Assembly: GCA_020073145.1 (NCBI GenBank)
Contig: JAIQFS010000019.1
Span: 30,966 to 94,965, forward strand
Origin: Terriglobia bacterium
GTDB taxonomy: Bacteria; Acidobacteriota; Terriglobia; Bryobacterales; Bryobacteraceae
Length of the DNA stretch: 64,000 nucleotides
Direction of reading: 5' to 3'
Shown here piece by piece: positions 8,082 through 16,986 of the stretch. The position numbers and the translations under genes were made by a program. The notes beneath the pieces were generated by a model. That model searched no databases. It worked only from the letters and a program-made list of their open reading frames with translations, and was not told the DNA's origin. Numbering within the stretch: the first letter of the stretch is position 1; each line of letters starts with the position of its first letter.

Positions 8082-9240
8082 GGAGTTTCTCGGTCAGCGC
8101 CTTTTCCAACTGGTCCTTCAGAGCCGGAACCTTGATGCGGTCCAGGATGTCCTGCGCAAACGCATAGGTGAGCAGGCTGCGCGCCTCGCCCTTGCCGATC
8201 CCGCGGGATTGCAGGTAAAACAGCGCCTCTTCGTCCAGTTGCCCAATCGTCGCGCCGTGCGTGCAGCGCACGTCATCGGCGAGAATCTGCAACTCCGGTT
8301 TGGTGTCGATCACCGCTTCGTCCGACAAAACCAGGTTCTTGTTGGTCTGCTTGGAATCGGTCTTCTGCGCGTCTTTGCGGACGATGATCCGCCCGTTGAA
8401 CACCGCGGTGGCCTGGCCGTCCAGAATTCCCTTGTACACCTCGTGGCTGGTGCCGTGCGGTTTGGCGTGATCGATCTCGGTGTGATTGTCGATGTGCTGC
8501 TTGCCGTTCACGATGTAGAGGCCGTTCAGCGTCGCGTCGCTGCCTTCGGAGAGCGTCGCATTGGCGTCATTCCGCACCAGCGCGCCGCCCAGCGCGATCG
8601 AATGCGACGAGAAATTCGCGCTGCGCCCCAACGTGGCCCGCAAGGTGGAGATGTGGTACGCTTCCCGGCTCTCCTGCTGGACTCGGTAGTGATCCACAAC
8701 CGCACCTTCGCCCGCCACGATTTCGGTCACCGCGTTCGTGAGATACCGGCCTTCGCCGCTGTATCGCTCGACAATCGCGCACTGGGCATTCGCCTCCACC
8801 ACGATCAGAATGCGGGGGTGGACCGCTGCCGGACGATCTCCCGCTGCCGCGATCTCATAGGTAATCTCGATCGGCTCTTCGACGACCGCGCCTCTCGGCA
8901 CCCGCAGCACGCACGGTCTGTCCGTGAAGGCCGCGTTCAGCGCCACGAAGGCGTTCGGTTCCGCCGCCAATCGCGCCGCGTCGAAACATTTGCCGCCCGC
9001 CTCTATTTTCTCCGCGCCCCGGAACCGGGCCGCGAAGCCGGCCGCCGACACCCGGAAGGTCGTGCGCGCGATGGGCGCCACGTTCGTGAACCGCCACTCT
9101 TCGTTCTTAGTCGTGGGAAAGCCCAGCTCCGCGAACCGCTGGAACGCGGCGTTCCGCAGTTCCTGCAACCATGGCTCCGCGGGCTTTTGCGCGGTAAACT
9201 CCGCCAGCCAGGCGCCGGTCTGTTCCGCTACGGCCGTCAT
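8065..9240 (-). CDS. sufD: SufD, Fe-S scaffold complex subunit
   Basis: 391 residues. Paralogue of SufB and part of the SufBC2D scaffold that builds Fe-S clusters. The N-terminal helical region has NEEWRFTNVAPI, a standard SufD motif. The beta-helix core contains HIDNHTEIDHAKPHGTSHEV and CTHGATIGQLDEEALFYLQS, with the conserved histidine of the SufB-SufD interface in CTHGAT. The C-terminus RGIGKGEARSLLTYAFA is also typical. ATG overlaps the sufC stop (ATGA). Confidence 0.95.
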   Translation of the reverse strand: MTAVAEQTGAWLAEFTAQKPAEPWLQELRNAAFQRFAELGFPTTKNEEWRFTNVAPIARTTFRVSAAGFAARFRGAEKIEAGGKCFDAARLAAEPNAFVALNAAFTDRPCVLRVPRGAVVEEPIEITYEIAAAGDRPAAVHPRILIVVEANAQCAIVERYSGEGRYLTNAVTEIVAGEGAVVDHYRVQQESREAYHISTLRATLGRSANFSSHSIALGGALVRNDANATLSEGSDATLNGLYIVNGKQHIDNHTEIDHAKPHGTSHEVYKGILDGQATAVFNGRIIVRKDAQKTDSKQTNKNLVLSDEAVIDTKPELQILADDVRCTHGATIGQLDEEALFYLQSRGIGKGEARSLLTYAFAQDILDRIKVPALKDQLEKALTEKLHEHGK

Positions 9241-10013
9241 CGCTTGCCGACCGCCTCCTCTTCGTCCACAATCCCCAGCCCGGCGTAGCCGCTCTCTTCG
9301 AGCTGCAACGCCAGCTCCTTGCCGCCCGACTTCACGATCCGTCCCTCGGACAGCACATGCACAAAGTCCGGCACGATGTAGTTCAAGAGGCGCTGGTAGT
9401 GCGTCACTACGATCATCGACCGCTCCGGCGATCGCAGCGCGTTCACGCCGCCCGCCACCGTCCGCAGCGCGTCGATGTCCAATCCTGAATCGGTCTCGTC
9501 CAGAATCGCCAGCTTCGGCTCCAGCACGGCCATTTGAAAGATCTCGTTGCGCTTCTTTTCGCCGCCGGAGAATCCCGTGTTCACCGGCCGGTTGAGCAGC
9601 GCCTGCTCCATTTCCATGAGCTTCATCTTTTCCCGCACCAGGTTCAAGAAATCCATGGCGTCGAGTTCCGGCAGGTTCTTGTTCTTCCGGATGGTGTTCA
9701 GCGCGGCCTTCAAAAAATACATATTGCTGACGCCGGGGATCTCCACCGGATACTGGAACGCCAGAAAGATGCCTTCGCGCGCCCGGTCTTCCGGCGCCAT
9801 TGCAAGCAGGTCTTTGCCGTCGTAGAGAACCGACCCGCTGGTGACGTGGTACAGCTCGCGCCCTGCCAACACGCCCGCCAGCGTGCTCTTGCCCGAACCG
9901 TTGGGCCCCATGATGGCGTGGACTTCGCCGGCGTTGACCGTCAGGTCAATGCCCCTCAGAATTTCGCGCTCGCCTACCGAGGCGTGCAGATCGTTGATTT
10001 CCAGTAAAGCCAT
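9237..10013 (-). CDS. sufC: SufC, ATPase of the SUF complex
   Basis: 258 residues, a soluble ABC-type ATPase. Walker A is GPNGSGKST, the Q-loop follows in FLAFQYPVEIPGVSNMYFLK (a SufC mark), the signature is FSGGEKKRNEI and Walker B is LAILDETDSGLDIDALR. It energises the SufBD scaffold and does not transport. Start overlaps the sufB stop as TAATG, so sufB and sufC are tightly coupled. Confidence 0.97.
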   Translation of the reverse strand: MALLEINDLHASVGEREILRGIDLTVNAGEVHAIMGPNGSGKSTLAGVLAGRELYHVTSGSVLYDGKDLLAMAPEDRAREGIFLAFQYPVEIPGVSNMYFLKAALNTIRKNKNLPELDAMDFLNLVREKMKLMEMEQALLNRPVNTGFSGGEKKRNEIFQMAVLEPKLAILDETDSGLDIDALRTVAGGVNALRSPERSMIVVTHYQRLLNYIVPDFVHVLSEGRIVKSGGKELALQLEESGYAGLGIVDEEEAVGKR

Positions 10014-11458
10014 TACCCTACGCTTCCTTCTAAGCTGATCCCCAGCAGCTTCTGTGCTTCCACCGCGAATTCCATCGGCAGCTCGCGGAATACTTCCTTG
10101 CAGAACCCATGCACAATCATCGAAACCGCGTCTTCGGTCGAAATCCCGCGCTGCCGGCAGTAAAAGATCTGGTCTTCTCCGATCTTCGACGTCGATGCTT
10201 CGTGCTCCACCTGCGACGACGTGTTTTTAACTTCCAGGTACGGAAACGTGTGCGCGCCGCACTGGTCGCCCATCAGCATCGAGTCGCACTGCGAGTAGTT
10301 GCGCGCACCCGTCGCCGACTTCAGAATCTTGACCCCGCCGCGGTACGTGTTCTGCCCGTGTCCGGCCGAAATGCCCTTCGAGACGATGGTGCTGGTGGTG
10401 TTCTTCCCGATATGGATCATCTTCGTGCCGGTATCGGCCTGCTGGTAGTTATTGGTGACCGCCACGGAATAAAACTCGCCCACCGAGTTGTCGCCCATCA
10501 ACAGGCACGACGGATACTTCCAGGTGATGGCCGACCCCGTCTCTACCTGCGTCCACGAGATCTTCGAGTTCACCCCGCGGCAAGCCCCGCGCTTGGTCAC
10601 GAAGTTGTAGATTCCGCCCTTGCCTTCTTTATCGCCCGGATACCAGTTCTGCACCGTTGAGTACTTGATCTGCGCATTGTCCAGCGCCACCAGCTCGACC
10701 ACCGCGGCATGCAACTGGTTGGTGTCGCGCATCGGCGCCGTGCAGCCTTCCAGGTAGCTGACGTACGCCCCTTCATCGGCCACAATCAGCGTCCGTTCGA
10801 ACTGCCCGGTGTCCTTGGCGTTAATGCGGAAGTACGTAGACAGCTCCATGGGGCAGCGCACGCCCTTCGGCACGTAGCAGAACGACCCGTCGCTGAAGAC
10901 CGCGGAGTTGAGCGCCGCGAAGAAATTGTCCGAAGCAGGCACCACCGAACCCAGGTACTTCTTCACCAGCTCCGGATGTTCCTGCACGGCTTCCGAGAAC
11001 GACCCGAAGATGATCCCCATGTCCTTCAATTTGCCCTTGAAGGTGGTGGCCACCGAGACGCTGTCGAACACCGCGTCCACCGCCACGCCCGACAGCAGTT
11101 CCTGCTCCTTGAGCGGGATGCCGAGCTTGGCGTAGGTCTTGAGCAGTTCCGGATCCACCTCGTCCAGACTCTTCGGCCCGTCCTTCTTGGCCTTGGGAGA
11201 CGAATAGTAGATGATGTCCTGGTAGTCGATCGCCGGGTAGTGCACGTTCGCCCAAGTCGGCTCCTTCATCGTGAGCCAGTGGCGATACGCCTTTAGCCGC
11301 CACTCCAGCAGCCACTCCGGCTCGTTCTTCTTGGCGGAGATGAGCCGGATGACGTCCTCGCTCAGCCCGCGGGGAATGGCATCGGCTTCGATGTCCGTGA
11401 CGAAGCCCCACTTATACTCTTGATTTGCAAGGCCCTCAAGGGTGTTCGCGCTGCTCAC
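10013..11458 (-). CDS. sufB: SufB, Fe-S scaffold core subunit
   Basis: 481 residues, first gene of the suf operon. It starts with GTG at 11458, preceded by AGGAG six bases upstream. SufB carries the nascent cluster and receives sulfur through conserved cysteines and the beta-helix tunnel. Typical motifs: [60 protein letters not shown] block ([20 protein letters not shown]), and [20 protein letters not shown] near the end. Length matches the family. Confidence 0.97.
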   Translation of the reverse strand: MSSANTLEGLANQEYKWGFVTDIEADAIPRGLSEDVIRLISAKKNEPEWLLEWRLKAYRHWLTMKEPTWANVHYPAIDYQDIIYYSSPKAKKDGPKSLDEVDPELLKTYAKLGIPLKEQELLSGVAVDAVFDSVSVATTFKGKLKDMGIIFGSFSEAVQEHPELVKKYLGSVVPASDNFFAALNSAVFSDGSFCYVPKGVRCPMELSTYFRINAKDTGQFERTLIVADEGAYVSYLEGCTAPMRDTNQLHAAVVELVALDNAQIKYSTVQNWYPGDKEGKGGIYNFVTKRGACRGVNSKISWTQVETGSAITWKYPSCLLMGDNSVGEFYSVAVTNNYQQADTGTKMIHIGKNTTSTIVSKGISAGHGQNTYRGGVKILKSATGARNYSQCDSMLMGDQCGAHTFPYLEVKNTSSQVEHEASTSKIGEDQIFYCRQRGISTEDAVSMIVHGFCKEVFRELPMEFAVEAQKLLGISLEGSVG

Positions 11459-11489
11459 TGTGGCTCCTGTTAACTATCGTTCTATCATC

Positions 11490-11519
11490 AGCCTAGCTAA
11501 TCTGTACTTTATAGTCAAG
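11490..11519 (-). promoter_or_regulatory. suf operon promoter with overlapping palindrome (likely Rrf2 site)
   Basis: Minus strand: -35 TTGACT (11518-11513), 17-bp spacer, weak -10 TAGGCT (11495-11490). The imperfect palindrome CTTGACTATAAAGTACAG at 11502-11519 matches its own reverse complement at 14 of 18 positions and covers the -35. Its TTGACT-AT-rich-AGT layout resembles IscR/Rrf2-type operators, but the spacing is one base shorter than the E. coli IscR type 1 consensus. Assignment to the Rrf2 protein at 5567-6043 is inference. Confidence 0.5.
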
Positions 11520-11583
11520 ATTGCCCAGCTAATGGATGCGGGCGGGGGCCGAACGGGTGCAGAGCGAGCCCAAAAGGAAAGCG

Positions 11584-11664
11584 GTGGGGCCGCCGTCGGG
11601 CAGGCCATCGGTTGTTCGCGGTCTGCCCCGTTCGCACACGGCGAGAGCCAATCGCCTGCCCCAC
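11584..11664. repeat. Imperfect 81-bp inverted repeat (REP-like) between sufB and speA
   Basis: Outer arms GTGGGGC (11584-11590) and GCCCCAC (11658-11664) pair perfectly. Inside, GGCAGGCCATCGGTT matches the reverse complement of AGCCAATCGCCTGCC at 12 of 15 positions, and GGGCAG also pairs with CTGCCC. It lies in the 305-bp divergent gap between sufB and speA. Such GTGGGGCAGGC palindromes look like dispersed intergenic repeats. No second copy was found in this window. Confidence 0.45.
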
Positions 11665-11763
11665 GACGAGATCACAGGACAATGACAGCGTGAAGCAACG
11701 CTCGATTCTTCTTGCCACATTGCATCTTTCGAAGGACACTGGTGAGTTAAGGAGATCCGCGCG

Positions 11764-13710
11764 TTGGCGACAAATGGCCGCAAAGGCTCGATGGTCATCG
11801 AGCCGACCGAGCGCTGGACACCCCAGGTGGCCAGCGACCTCTACGATGTCGCCAGTTGGGGCAAAGGCTATTTCTCGGTGGGCGACAACGGGCACGTGCG
11901 CGTGCATCCCGAAAAGGACCCCGCCCGCTCCATCGACCTCAAGGAACTCGTCGACACCCTGGTCCTGCGCGGCATCAACCTCCCCATCCTGATCCGCTTC
12001 GCCGATATCCTGCGGCACCGCCTCGGCGAGATGCACAGCGCTTTCGCGACCGCCATTGCGGAGCACAAGTATCAGGGCGGCTACTCCTGCGTCTATCCCA
12101 TCAAGGTGAATCAGCAGCGCCAGGTGGTCGAAGAAGTCCTGGAATTCGGCAAGCCCTACAACTTCGGGCTGGAAGCCGGCTCCAAACCCGAGTTGATGGC
12201 CGTCATGGCCTTGGCGGACAACGATACCCCCATCGTCTGCAACGGCTTTAAAGACGACGAGTACATCGAGATGGCCATGCTGGCCCAAAAGATGGGCCGC
12301 AAGATCATCCCCGTGGTCGAAAAGTACACCGAGCTGCACCTGATTCTGAAGTACAGCGCGCGCGTCGGCGTCCGCCCCTCCATCGGGCTGCGCGTCAAGC
12401 TCGCCAGCCGCGGCTCCGGCAAGTGGAAATCCTCGGGCGGCTACCGCTCCAAATTCGGCCTCTCGGCGACCGAGGCCGTTCGCGCCCTCCAGGAGTTGAA
12501 AGATCTGGGCATGGCCGACTGCCTCAACCTACTCCACTTCCACCTGGGCAGCCAGATCACCAATATCCGTCAGATCAAGGCTGCGGTAAATGAGGCAGTG
12601 CGAGTGTATGTCGATCTCGCCCGCGCCGGCGCCGGACTGAAATTCCTCGACGTGGGCGGCGGCCTCGGCATTGACTACGACGGTTCGCAAACCGATTTCG
12701 AATCGAGCGTCAACTACACCCTGCAGGAATACGCCAACGACATCATCTACCACGTCCAGAACGTCTGCGACGAGGTCGGCGTGGCGCATCCCACCATCGT
12801 CACCGAAAGCGGCCGCGCCATCACGGCGTACCATAGCGTGCTGGTCTTCAACGTCCTGGGCGTGGCCGGCATGGGCGAAGCCGACGTGCCGTCCGAGTTG
12901 CCGCCGGATGCCGAGCAGCCGCTGATTGACCTGCTCGAGACCAACCGCAACCTCAGCGCCAAAAACCTGCTCGAGAGCTATCACGACGCCCAGCAGGCGC
13001 TCGACCAGGCGCTCAACCTCTTCAGCCTGGGCTACCTCTCGCTCGAACAGCGCTGCATCGCCGAGAACTTGTATTGGTCGATTTCGCGCAAGATCCAGAA
13101 ACAGGCGCGCGAGCTGGATTATTTCCCCGAAGAGCTGGAGGGCATCGAAGCCATGCTCTCCGATACCTACTTCTGTAATTTTTCGCTGTTCCAGAGCATG
13201 CCCGACAGTTGGGCCATCAAGCAGCTCTTTCCCCTGATGCCCATCCACCGGCTGGAGGAAGAGCCCACCCGCCACGCCGTGCTGGGCGATATCACCTGCG
13301 ATTCCGACGGCAAAGTGGACGCCTTCATCGACCGGCGCGACGTCAAGCGCACACTCTCGCTACACACGTTCCAGGGCGGCGACTATTATCTGGGCGCGTT
13401 CCTGCTGGGCGCCTATCAGGAGATCCTGGGCGACCTGCACAATCTGTTCGGCGACACCAACGCCGTCCATGTCCGCCTCGGAGCGAACGGCGAAGTGATT
13501 CTGGATTCGGTGATCAAGGGTGACACGGTGCGCGAGGTGCTCGACTACGTGCAGTTCAAGTCCGACGCCCTGGTGACCAAACTCCGCCGCGACGTCGAGA
13601 GCGCGCTCCGCGAAGGCCGTCTCACTTACGAAGAGACCGGCAACCTGCTCCGCTTCTACGAAGAAGGCCTGCACGGCTACACCTACCTCGAAGAAGCCCA
13701 CGAGCGGTAG
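11764..13710 (+). CDS. speA: Biosynthetic arginine decarboxylase SpeA
   Basis: 648 residues (E. coli SpeA 658). PLP-dependent fold-type III enzyme converting arginine to agmatine, first step of one polyamine route. The PLP lysine is K114 in CVYPIKVNQQR; KYSARVGVRPSIGLRVKLAS and LNLLHFHLGSQITNIRQIK are family blocks, and the substrate/active-site region GGGLGIDYDGS is present. The start used is TTG at 11764 with AAGGAG about 12 nt upstream; an ATG at 11791 is an alternative. Monocistronic, divergent from sufB and convergent with alkB. Confidence 0.94.
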   Translation: MATNGRKGSMVIEPTERWTPQVASDLYDVASWGKGYFSVGDNGHVRVHPEKDPARSIDLKELVDTLVLRGINLPILIRFADILRHRLGEMHSAFATAIAEHKYQGGYSCVYPIKVNQQRQVVEEVLEFGKPYNFGLEAGSKPELMAVMALADNDTPIVCNGFKDDEYIEMAMLAQKMGRKIIPVVEKYTELHLILKYSARVGVRPSIGLRVKLASRGSGKWKSSGGYRSKFGLSATEAVRALQELKDLGMADCLNLLHFHLGSQITNIRQIKAAVNEAVRVYVDLARAGAGLKFLDVGGGLGIDYDGSQTDFESSVNYTLQEYANDIIYHVQNVCDEVGVAHPTIVTESGRAITAYHSVLVFNVLGVAGMGEADVPSELPPDAEQPLIDLLETNRNLSAKNLLESYHDAQQALDQALNLFSLGYLSLEQRCIAENLYWSISRKIQKQARELDYFPEELEGIEAMLSDTYFCNFSLFQSMPDSWAIKQLFPLMPIHRLEEEPTRHAVLGDITCDSDGKVDAFIDRRDVKRTLSLHTFQGGDYYLGAFLLGAYQEILGDLHNLFGDTNAVHVRLGANGEVILDSVIKGDTVREVLDYVQFKSDALVTKLRRDVESALREGRLTYEETGNLLRFYEEGLHGYTYLEEAHER

Positions 13711-13732
13711 GCGGCTGCCGCGCTACCGCGCT
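13703..13732. terminator. Bidirectional hairpin between speA and alkB
   Basis: A stem of about 13-15 bp (AGCGGTAG and GCGGC on the left, GCCGC and CTACCGC on the right, with single-base bulges) spans both convergent stop codons; both TAG stops are inside the stem. A short T-run follows on the plus side only, so it may act with Rho or by stem strength. Confidence 0.5.
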
Positions 13733-14385
13733 TTCCGGAACGTCAGATTGACGCGGCAACGCCCGGTGGCCGGGTGTTCGCCATCCGCGAGGGGAGCAAT
13801 GCCGTGGTACACCAGGCGCGACGGCCCGCCCCACACCACCACATCGCCGTTTTCCAGCCGGATGCGCCGCGGACGGTCGCTGCGCTTCAGCCCGCCCCAC
13901 AAAAAGACCGCCGGGAGCCCCAGCGAAACCGAGACGATGGGCGCCGCGAAGTCGCGCTCGTCTTTATCCTGGTGCAGCGAGAGCTTGGCGCCCGGCTCAT
14001 AGCGGTTGACCAGGCAGCAGTCCGGCTCGAACTTCTCAAAACCGGCGGCGGCCGCGGCCTGCCGCGCCAAATCCAGAAACTCCGCGGGCATCGGCGGCCA
14101 AGGCTGCCCGGTTTCGGGATCGCTCGCGTCGTAGCGATACCCGCTCGGGTCGCTCACCCAGCCCACCGGCCCGCAGTTGGTCATGGCGACCGACATCCGG
14201 TACCCGCCGGGTGTCACCATGTGGCGAAACGAGGCTACTTCGGCTACCCGCCGCAAAGCCGCAATCAGTCCGTCCGTAGCAGCGGAAGCAAAGCCGCGCA
14301 GATGCGCCGCGCCCTCCGCCAGCGGCTGCGGCTGGTCTTCGCCCGGAAGGCCGTCGAACAATCCTCCGTTGGTTTTCCGGCTCAC
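13723..14385 (-). CDS. alkB: AlkB-type Fe(II)/2-oxoglutarate DNA dealkylase
   Basis: 220 residues (E. coli AlkB 216). Removes methyl and etheno lesions from DNA bases by oxidative demethylation. The iron ligands H138 and D140 (SLHQDKDE) and H194 (VYHGIAPL) are present, and the 2-oxoglutarate-binding arginines fall at 211 and 217 (RVNLTFRKAR), the same spacing from the third ligand as in E. coli. NRYEPGAKLSLHQDKDERDF and SVSLGLPAVFLWGG are AlkB blocks. Stands alone, convergent with speA; no Ada box seen nearby. Confidence 0.95.
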   Translation of the reverse strand: MSRKTNGGLFDGLPGEDQPQPLAEGAAHLRGFASAATDGLIAALRRVAEVASFRHMVTPGGYRMSVAMTNCGPVGWVSDPSGYRYDASDPETGQPWPPMPAEFLDLARQAAAAAGFEKFEPDCCLVNRYEPGAKLSLHQDKDERDFAAPIVSVSLGLPAVFLWGGLKRSDRPRRIRLENGDVVVWGGPSRLVYHGIAPLADGEHPATGRCRVNLTFRKAR

Positions 14386-14530
14386 CTCGTCTCCTCACCC
14401 GACAGTGTAGCGGAGGCGTGCGCCTTCGCGGCCGGCGATCCAGCACCCCACCCCGGCTCACGGGTGCCGCTGGAATCCGCCGGACTTATACTGAAAGTAG
14501 GGAGGCATCCAGCACGATCGGGAGGACGCC

Positions 14531-14707
14531 ATGCCGTTTCTCATTGTGTTCATGTTGCTCTTCGTCGGTCTGGGACTGATCTGGATCGTCGCGGCCGGCC
14601 TGCTCGCCGCCACCGCGCTCTCGCGCAGCCCTCGCGTCATCGACAAGGTCCTGGATTATCAGGGCAAACATCGCGCCTGTTACTATCCGTTTCATCGTCA
14701 CCCGTGA
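14531..14707 (+). CDS. Small single-span membrane protein, unknown
   Basis: 58 residues, preceded by GGGAGGA with good spacing to the ATG. MPFLIVFMLLFVGLGLIWIV continues into AAGLLAATALS as one long transmembrane helix, followed by a short basic tail ending YYPFHRHP. A possible -10 (TATACT at 14487-14492) lies upstream. No family recognised. It precedes the DUF2180-type gene by 36 nt, so the two are probably co-transcribed. Confidence 0.6.
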   Translation: MPFLIVFMLLFVGLGLIWIVAAGLLAATALSRSPRVIDKVLDYQGKHRACYYPFHRHP

Positions 14708-14743
14708 GCCGGCCGTTCCGCCGCAAGGACGAAGGGAGGGATT

Positions 14744-14965
14744 ATGCATTGTTATGAATGTTCCGAGACCGGCGAAAGCCGCGAGGCCGTAGGCCTGTGT
14801 CACCACTGCTCCGCGGCGCTGTGCGCCGAGCACATCTTCGCCATTACGGATCCGATGATTGCGCAGGTTCCGCTCTCGAAAGAAATCACGCTCCCGAAGC
14901 GAGCCCGCGTGCTGCTCTGCCGCACCTGCAAAGCTGCCCTAGAGCAGGCCCGGCGTGTGGCTTGA
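14744..14965 (+). CDS. DUF2180-like small zinc-binding protein
   Basis: 73 residues with cysteine/histidine pairs in the order CYEC, CHHC, C-x-EH and CRTC, consistent with one or two zinc sites. The opening (MHCYECSETGESREAVGLCH, then HCSAALCAEHI) resembles DUF2180 proteins, small B-box-like zinc fingers described mainly from archaea. Starts with GGGAGGG about 7 nt before ATG. Role unknown; the neighbour upstream is a small membrane protein, so a membrane-associated adaptor role is possible but unsupported. Confidence 0.65.
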   Translation: MHCYECSETGESREAVGLCHHCSAALCAEHIFAITDPMIAQVPLSKEITLPKRARVLLCRTCKAALEQARRVA

Positions 14966-14996
14966 ATTCGGGCGGACCCAGGCTTCGCCTCTACCG

Positions 14997-15416
14997 CTAC
15001 TGAGGGGGCGCCTCGCCCGCCCGCACCGGAGCTGACGAACCGACGAACAGCTTTTTGCCATCGGGAAACGTGATGTCGCGGCCGTTGGCGCGCGCTGCGC
15101 CGTCCTTGGATTGATAGCCTTCCACCGCAATCTCCGTTCCTTCGGGCAGGGAGTGCTTGGTGAAGCCGCGGCGGAGCAGCGCGTTGGGCGGGCCGCCTTC
15201 CACCATCCAGTTGACAGTTTTTCCATCCGCGCCTTTTACATCGAGATGGATCCACACGTGCGGATTGATCCATTCCACCTGCGTGACTCTCCCCTTCAAC
15301 TCGACGTGCTTGTTGGCGTCAAACTCCGCTTCAAACGCGTGGTGCGCCCACACGGGCACGGCCGCCAGGAGAAGCCCCGCGCCAGCCAGAATCATCGAAA
15401 CAGCTCGTGTTCGCAT
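14997..15416 (-). CDS. Exported DUF6152 family protein
   Basis: 139 residues with a signal peptide ending VPVWAHHAFEAEFD. The block after cleavage, HHAFEAEFDANKHVELKGRV then TQVEWINPHVWIHLDV, is the DUF6152 hallmark. The domain is probably a small beta-barrel; the repeated histidines could bind metal, but no function is established. Last gene of a three-gene operon (cupin, hypothetical, DUF6152) with 8-11 nt spacing. DUF6152 genes are common in acidobacteria next to the kind of exported protein encoded just upstream. Confidence 0.8.
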   Translation of the reverse strand: MRTRAVSMILAGAGLLLAAVPVWAHHAFEAEFDANKHVELKGRVTQVEWINPHVWIHLDVKGADGKTVNWMVEGGPPNALLRRGFTKHSLPEGTEIAVEGYQSKDGAARANGRDITFPDGKKLFVGSSAPVRAGEAPPQ

Positions 15417-15427
15417 CGGAGGTTCCC

Positions 15428-16435
15428 CTACCTCTTCGGCGCGGCCTCTTCGGCGGCCTTCTTTTCCTCGGCGCGCGCCGCGCTCAAAATGTTCCGCAGC
15501 CCGTAGTTTCCTTCATGGCAGGAGTACTCCAGCACCGGCTGCGTGTCGTCCCTGGTCAGCGGCATGGCAAAGGTCCAGGGACTGGTCCACGTTTCCGGAT
15601 CGTCCAGCGTGACCGCCCACCGGACTCTGTCCGGGGCCACGCGGCGGAAGCGCTCGGTCACTTTCAAGGTGGCGCCATTGGCGCCCCGGTACGTCGAATC
15701 GTCCCGGAAGTTCGTGGTCTCCACCACCAGTGTGTCGCCTTCCCAATGGCCGCGCGGATCGCCCATATACGAGCGGATCGCGGGCGCCACGTGCGGGCTG
15801 CCGTCCAGCGGAATGACGCGCGTTTCGTGTACCATCTCGATGCGAATCGTGACGTAGCCGGGCGCCTGCAGGATCTGGTACGAGTTGCCGTAGATCACTG
15901 GCATCATCGAGCCTGGCATGCCGCGCGTGATGCACCGGTCGTACAAGCTGCGGTCCAGCCAGGAATCAGCCGGACCATGTCCGCGCCGGGCTGCGGCGCG
16001 CGCTGCCGCGCGATCCTTGCCGGGCTGGGTGAGCGGAGGGACCTTCCCGTCGAGCGGATCGATGATCAGCCACGCCTGGCTGCCCTTCACCATGTTGAGA
16101 TCATCCTGCCACCAGTGTTCCGGCGCGGAGAGCGGCCCCTTGAACCGGTCCACCGTCTGATCCTGCTGCTTCTGTTTGATGGCGGCCAACTCAGCTCCCT
16201 GGATCTCCTCCAGTTTGCGCCCTTCAAACTGGGCCGGCCGCTCCAGCGGCGTGCCGTTTTCGCTGCGGTTGGTGAACCAGCCCTGCAGATCCGGATCGCC
16301 CCAGGGCGTCCGCGGCGTCCGATACGCGGCCGCGGAGGCCTTAGCGGCAACTTTCGGCTCCTGAGCCGCAGCCGTCAGCAGCAACAACGTCCCGGCTGCC
16401 ACGGCGCCCACTGCCCCCCAACGTCGATGCCTCAT
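15428..16435 (-). CDS. Exported protein of unknown function, partner of DUF6152
   Basis: 335 residues with a signal peptide (GAVGAVAAGTLLLLTAAAQE). The mature part begins TPRTPWGDPDLQGWFTNRSE, a recurring acidobacterial block, and contains YDRCITRGMPGSMMPVIYGN and GHWEGDTLVVETTNFRDDST, motifs I associate with uncharacterised exported proteins co-occurring with DUF6152. The C-terminal tail is charged and low complexity. No catalytic motif was recognised. Operon position between cupin and DUF6152 genes suggests a shared extracytoplasmic role. Confidence 0.7.
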   Translation of the reverse strand: MRHRRWGAVGAVAAGTLLLLTAAAQEPKVAAKASAAAYRTPRTPWGDPDLQGWFTNRSENGTPLERPAQFEGRKLEEIQGAELAAIKQKQQDQTVDRFKGPLSAPEHWWQDDLNMVKGSQAWLIIDPLDGKVPPLTQPGKDRAAARAAARRGHGPADSWLDRSLYDRCITRGMPGSMMPVIYGNSYQILQAPGYVTIRIEMVHETRVIPLDGSPHVAPAIRSYMGDPRGHWEGDTLVVETTNFRDDSTYRGANGATLKVTERFRRVAPDRVRWAVTLDDPETWTSPWTFAMPLTRDDTQPVLEYSCHEGNYGLRNILSAARAEEKKAAEEAAPKR

Positions 16436-16443
16436 GCGCCTCC

Positions 16444-16893
16444 CTATTTGGTGTCGACCTTCACCACCTGAATCACCAGCGATTTGGGCACGAGCATCTG
16501 GTGCGGCACTTTGGCCGGAATATGGAAGACGTCGCCGGGCGCCATCGGATGGCTGGCGCCGCCCGTAATCGACTTGCCGCGAATCTCGCCAGGCGCCGTG
16601 GTACGGGGCTCTACCGTCGTGCCCCCCACGATGAGCGTGCCTGCGCCTGAAATGACCGTGACGACGTCCACCTGGGTGTCGTGCACCTCCACTTCGCCAT
16701 CGCCTTCCCGATGGACCAGCAACAACGAATGGTTCCCCCAGTTCGCGACTCGATCCAGACCGACTTTGTGTTCGTCGATCTTGGCGGCTTTCGCCCGGGA
16801 CTGAAGGTCGGAGCTCGTGTACGCGGCGAAGCCTTGCGGATCGGCCGCCAGCAGCGGCATCGCGGCCACGGTAAGAAGCAGTAACGTTTTCAT
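16444..16893 (-). CDS. Exported cupin-domain protein
   Basis: 149 residues from the ATG at 16893, where the signal peptide MKTLLLLTVAAMPLLAADPQ begins; longer upstream frames cross the divergent promoter and lack a signal. The cupin barrel is visible: NHSLLLVHREGDGEVEVHDT (motif 1-like, with histidines and Glu) and APGDVFHIPAKVPHQM (motif 2). VITVISGAGTLIVGG-like strand (VVTVISGAGTLIVGG) lies between. Substrate unknown. First gene of the DUF6152 operon and divergent from the amidohydrolase gene. Confidence 0.85.
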   Translation of the reverse strand: MKTLLLLTVAAMPLLAADPQGFAAYTSSDLQSRAKAAKIDEHKVGLDRVANWGNHSLLLVHREGDGEVEVHDTQVDVVTVISGAGTLIVGGTTVEPRTTAPGEIRGKSITGGASHPMAPGDVFHIPAKVPHQMLVPKSLVIQVVKVDTK

Positions 16894-16986
16894 GGGTGGA
16901 ATCTTATCAAGACCCACAGCGTGCGGCAACTTGCCCGCGGTGTCGGGTACAATCTCCAAAGGCGAGACGCCCGACAAGGAGTGAGT

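Noticed and set aside
11515..12339. Minus-strand 274-codon frame across the sufB-speA gap
   Set aside because: Antisense to speA and to the suf promoter; His/Asp-rich shadow composition.
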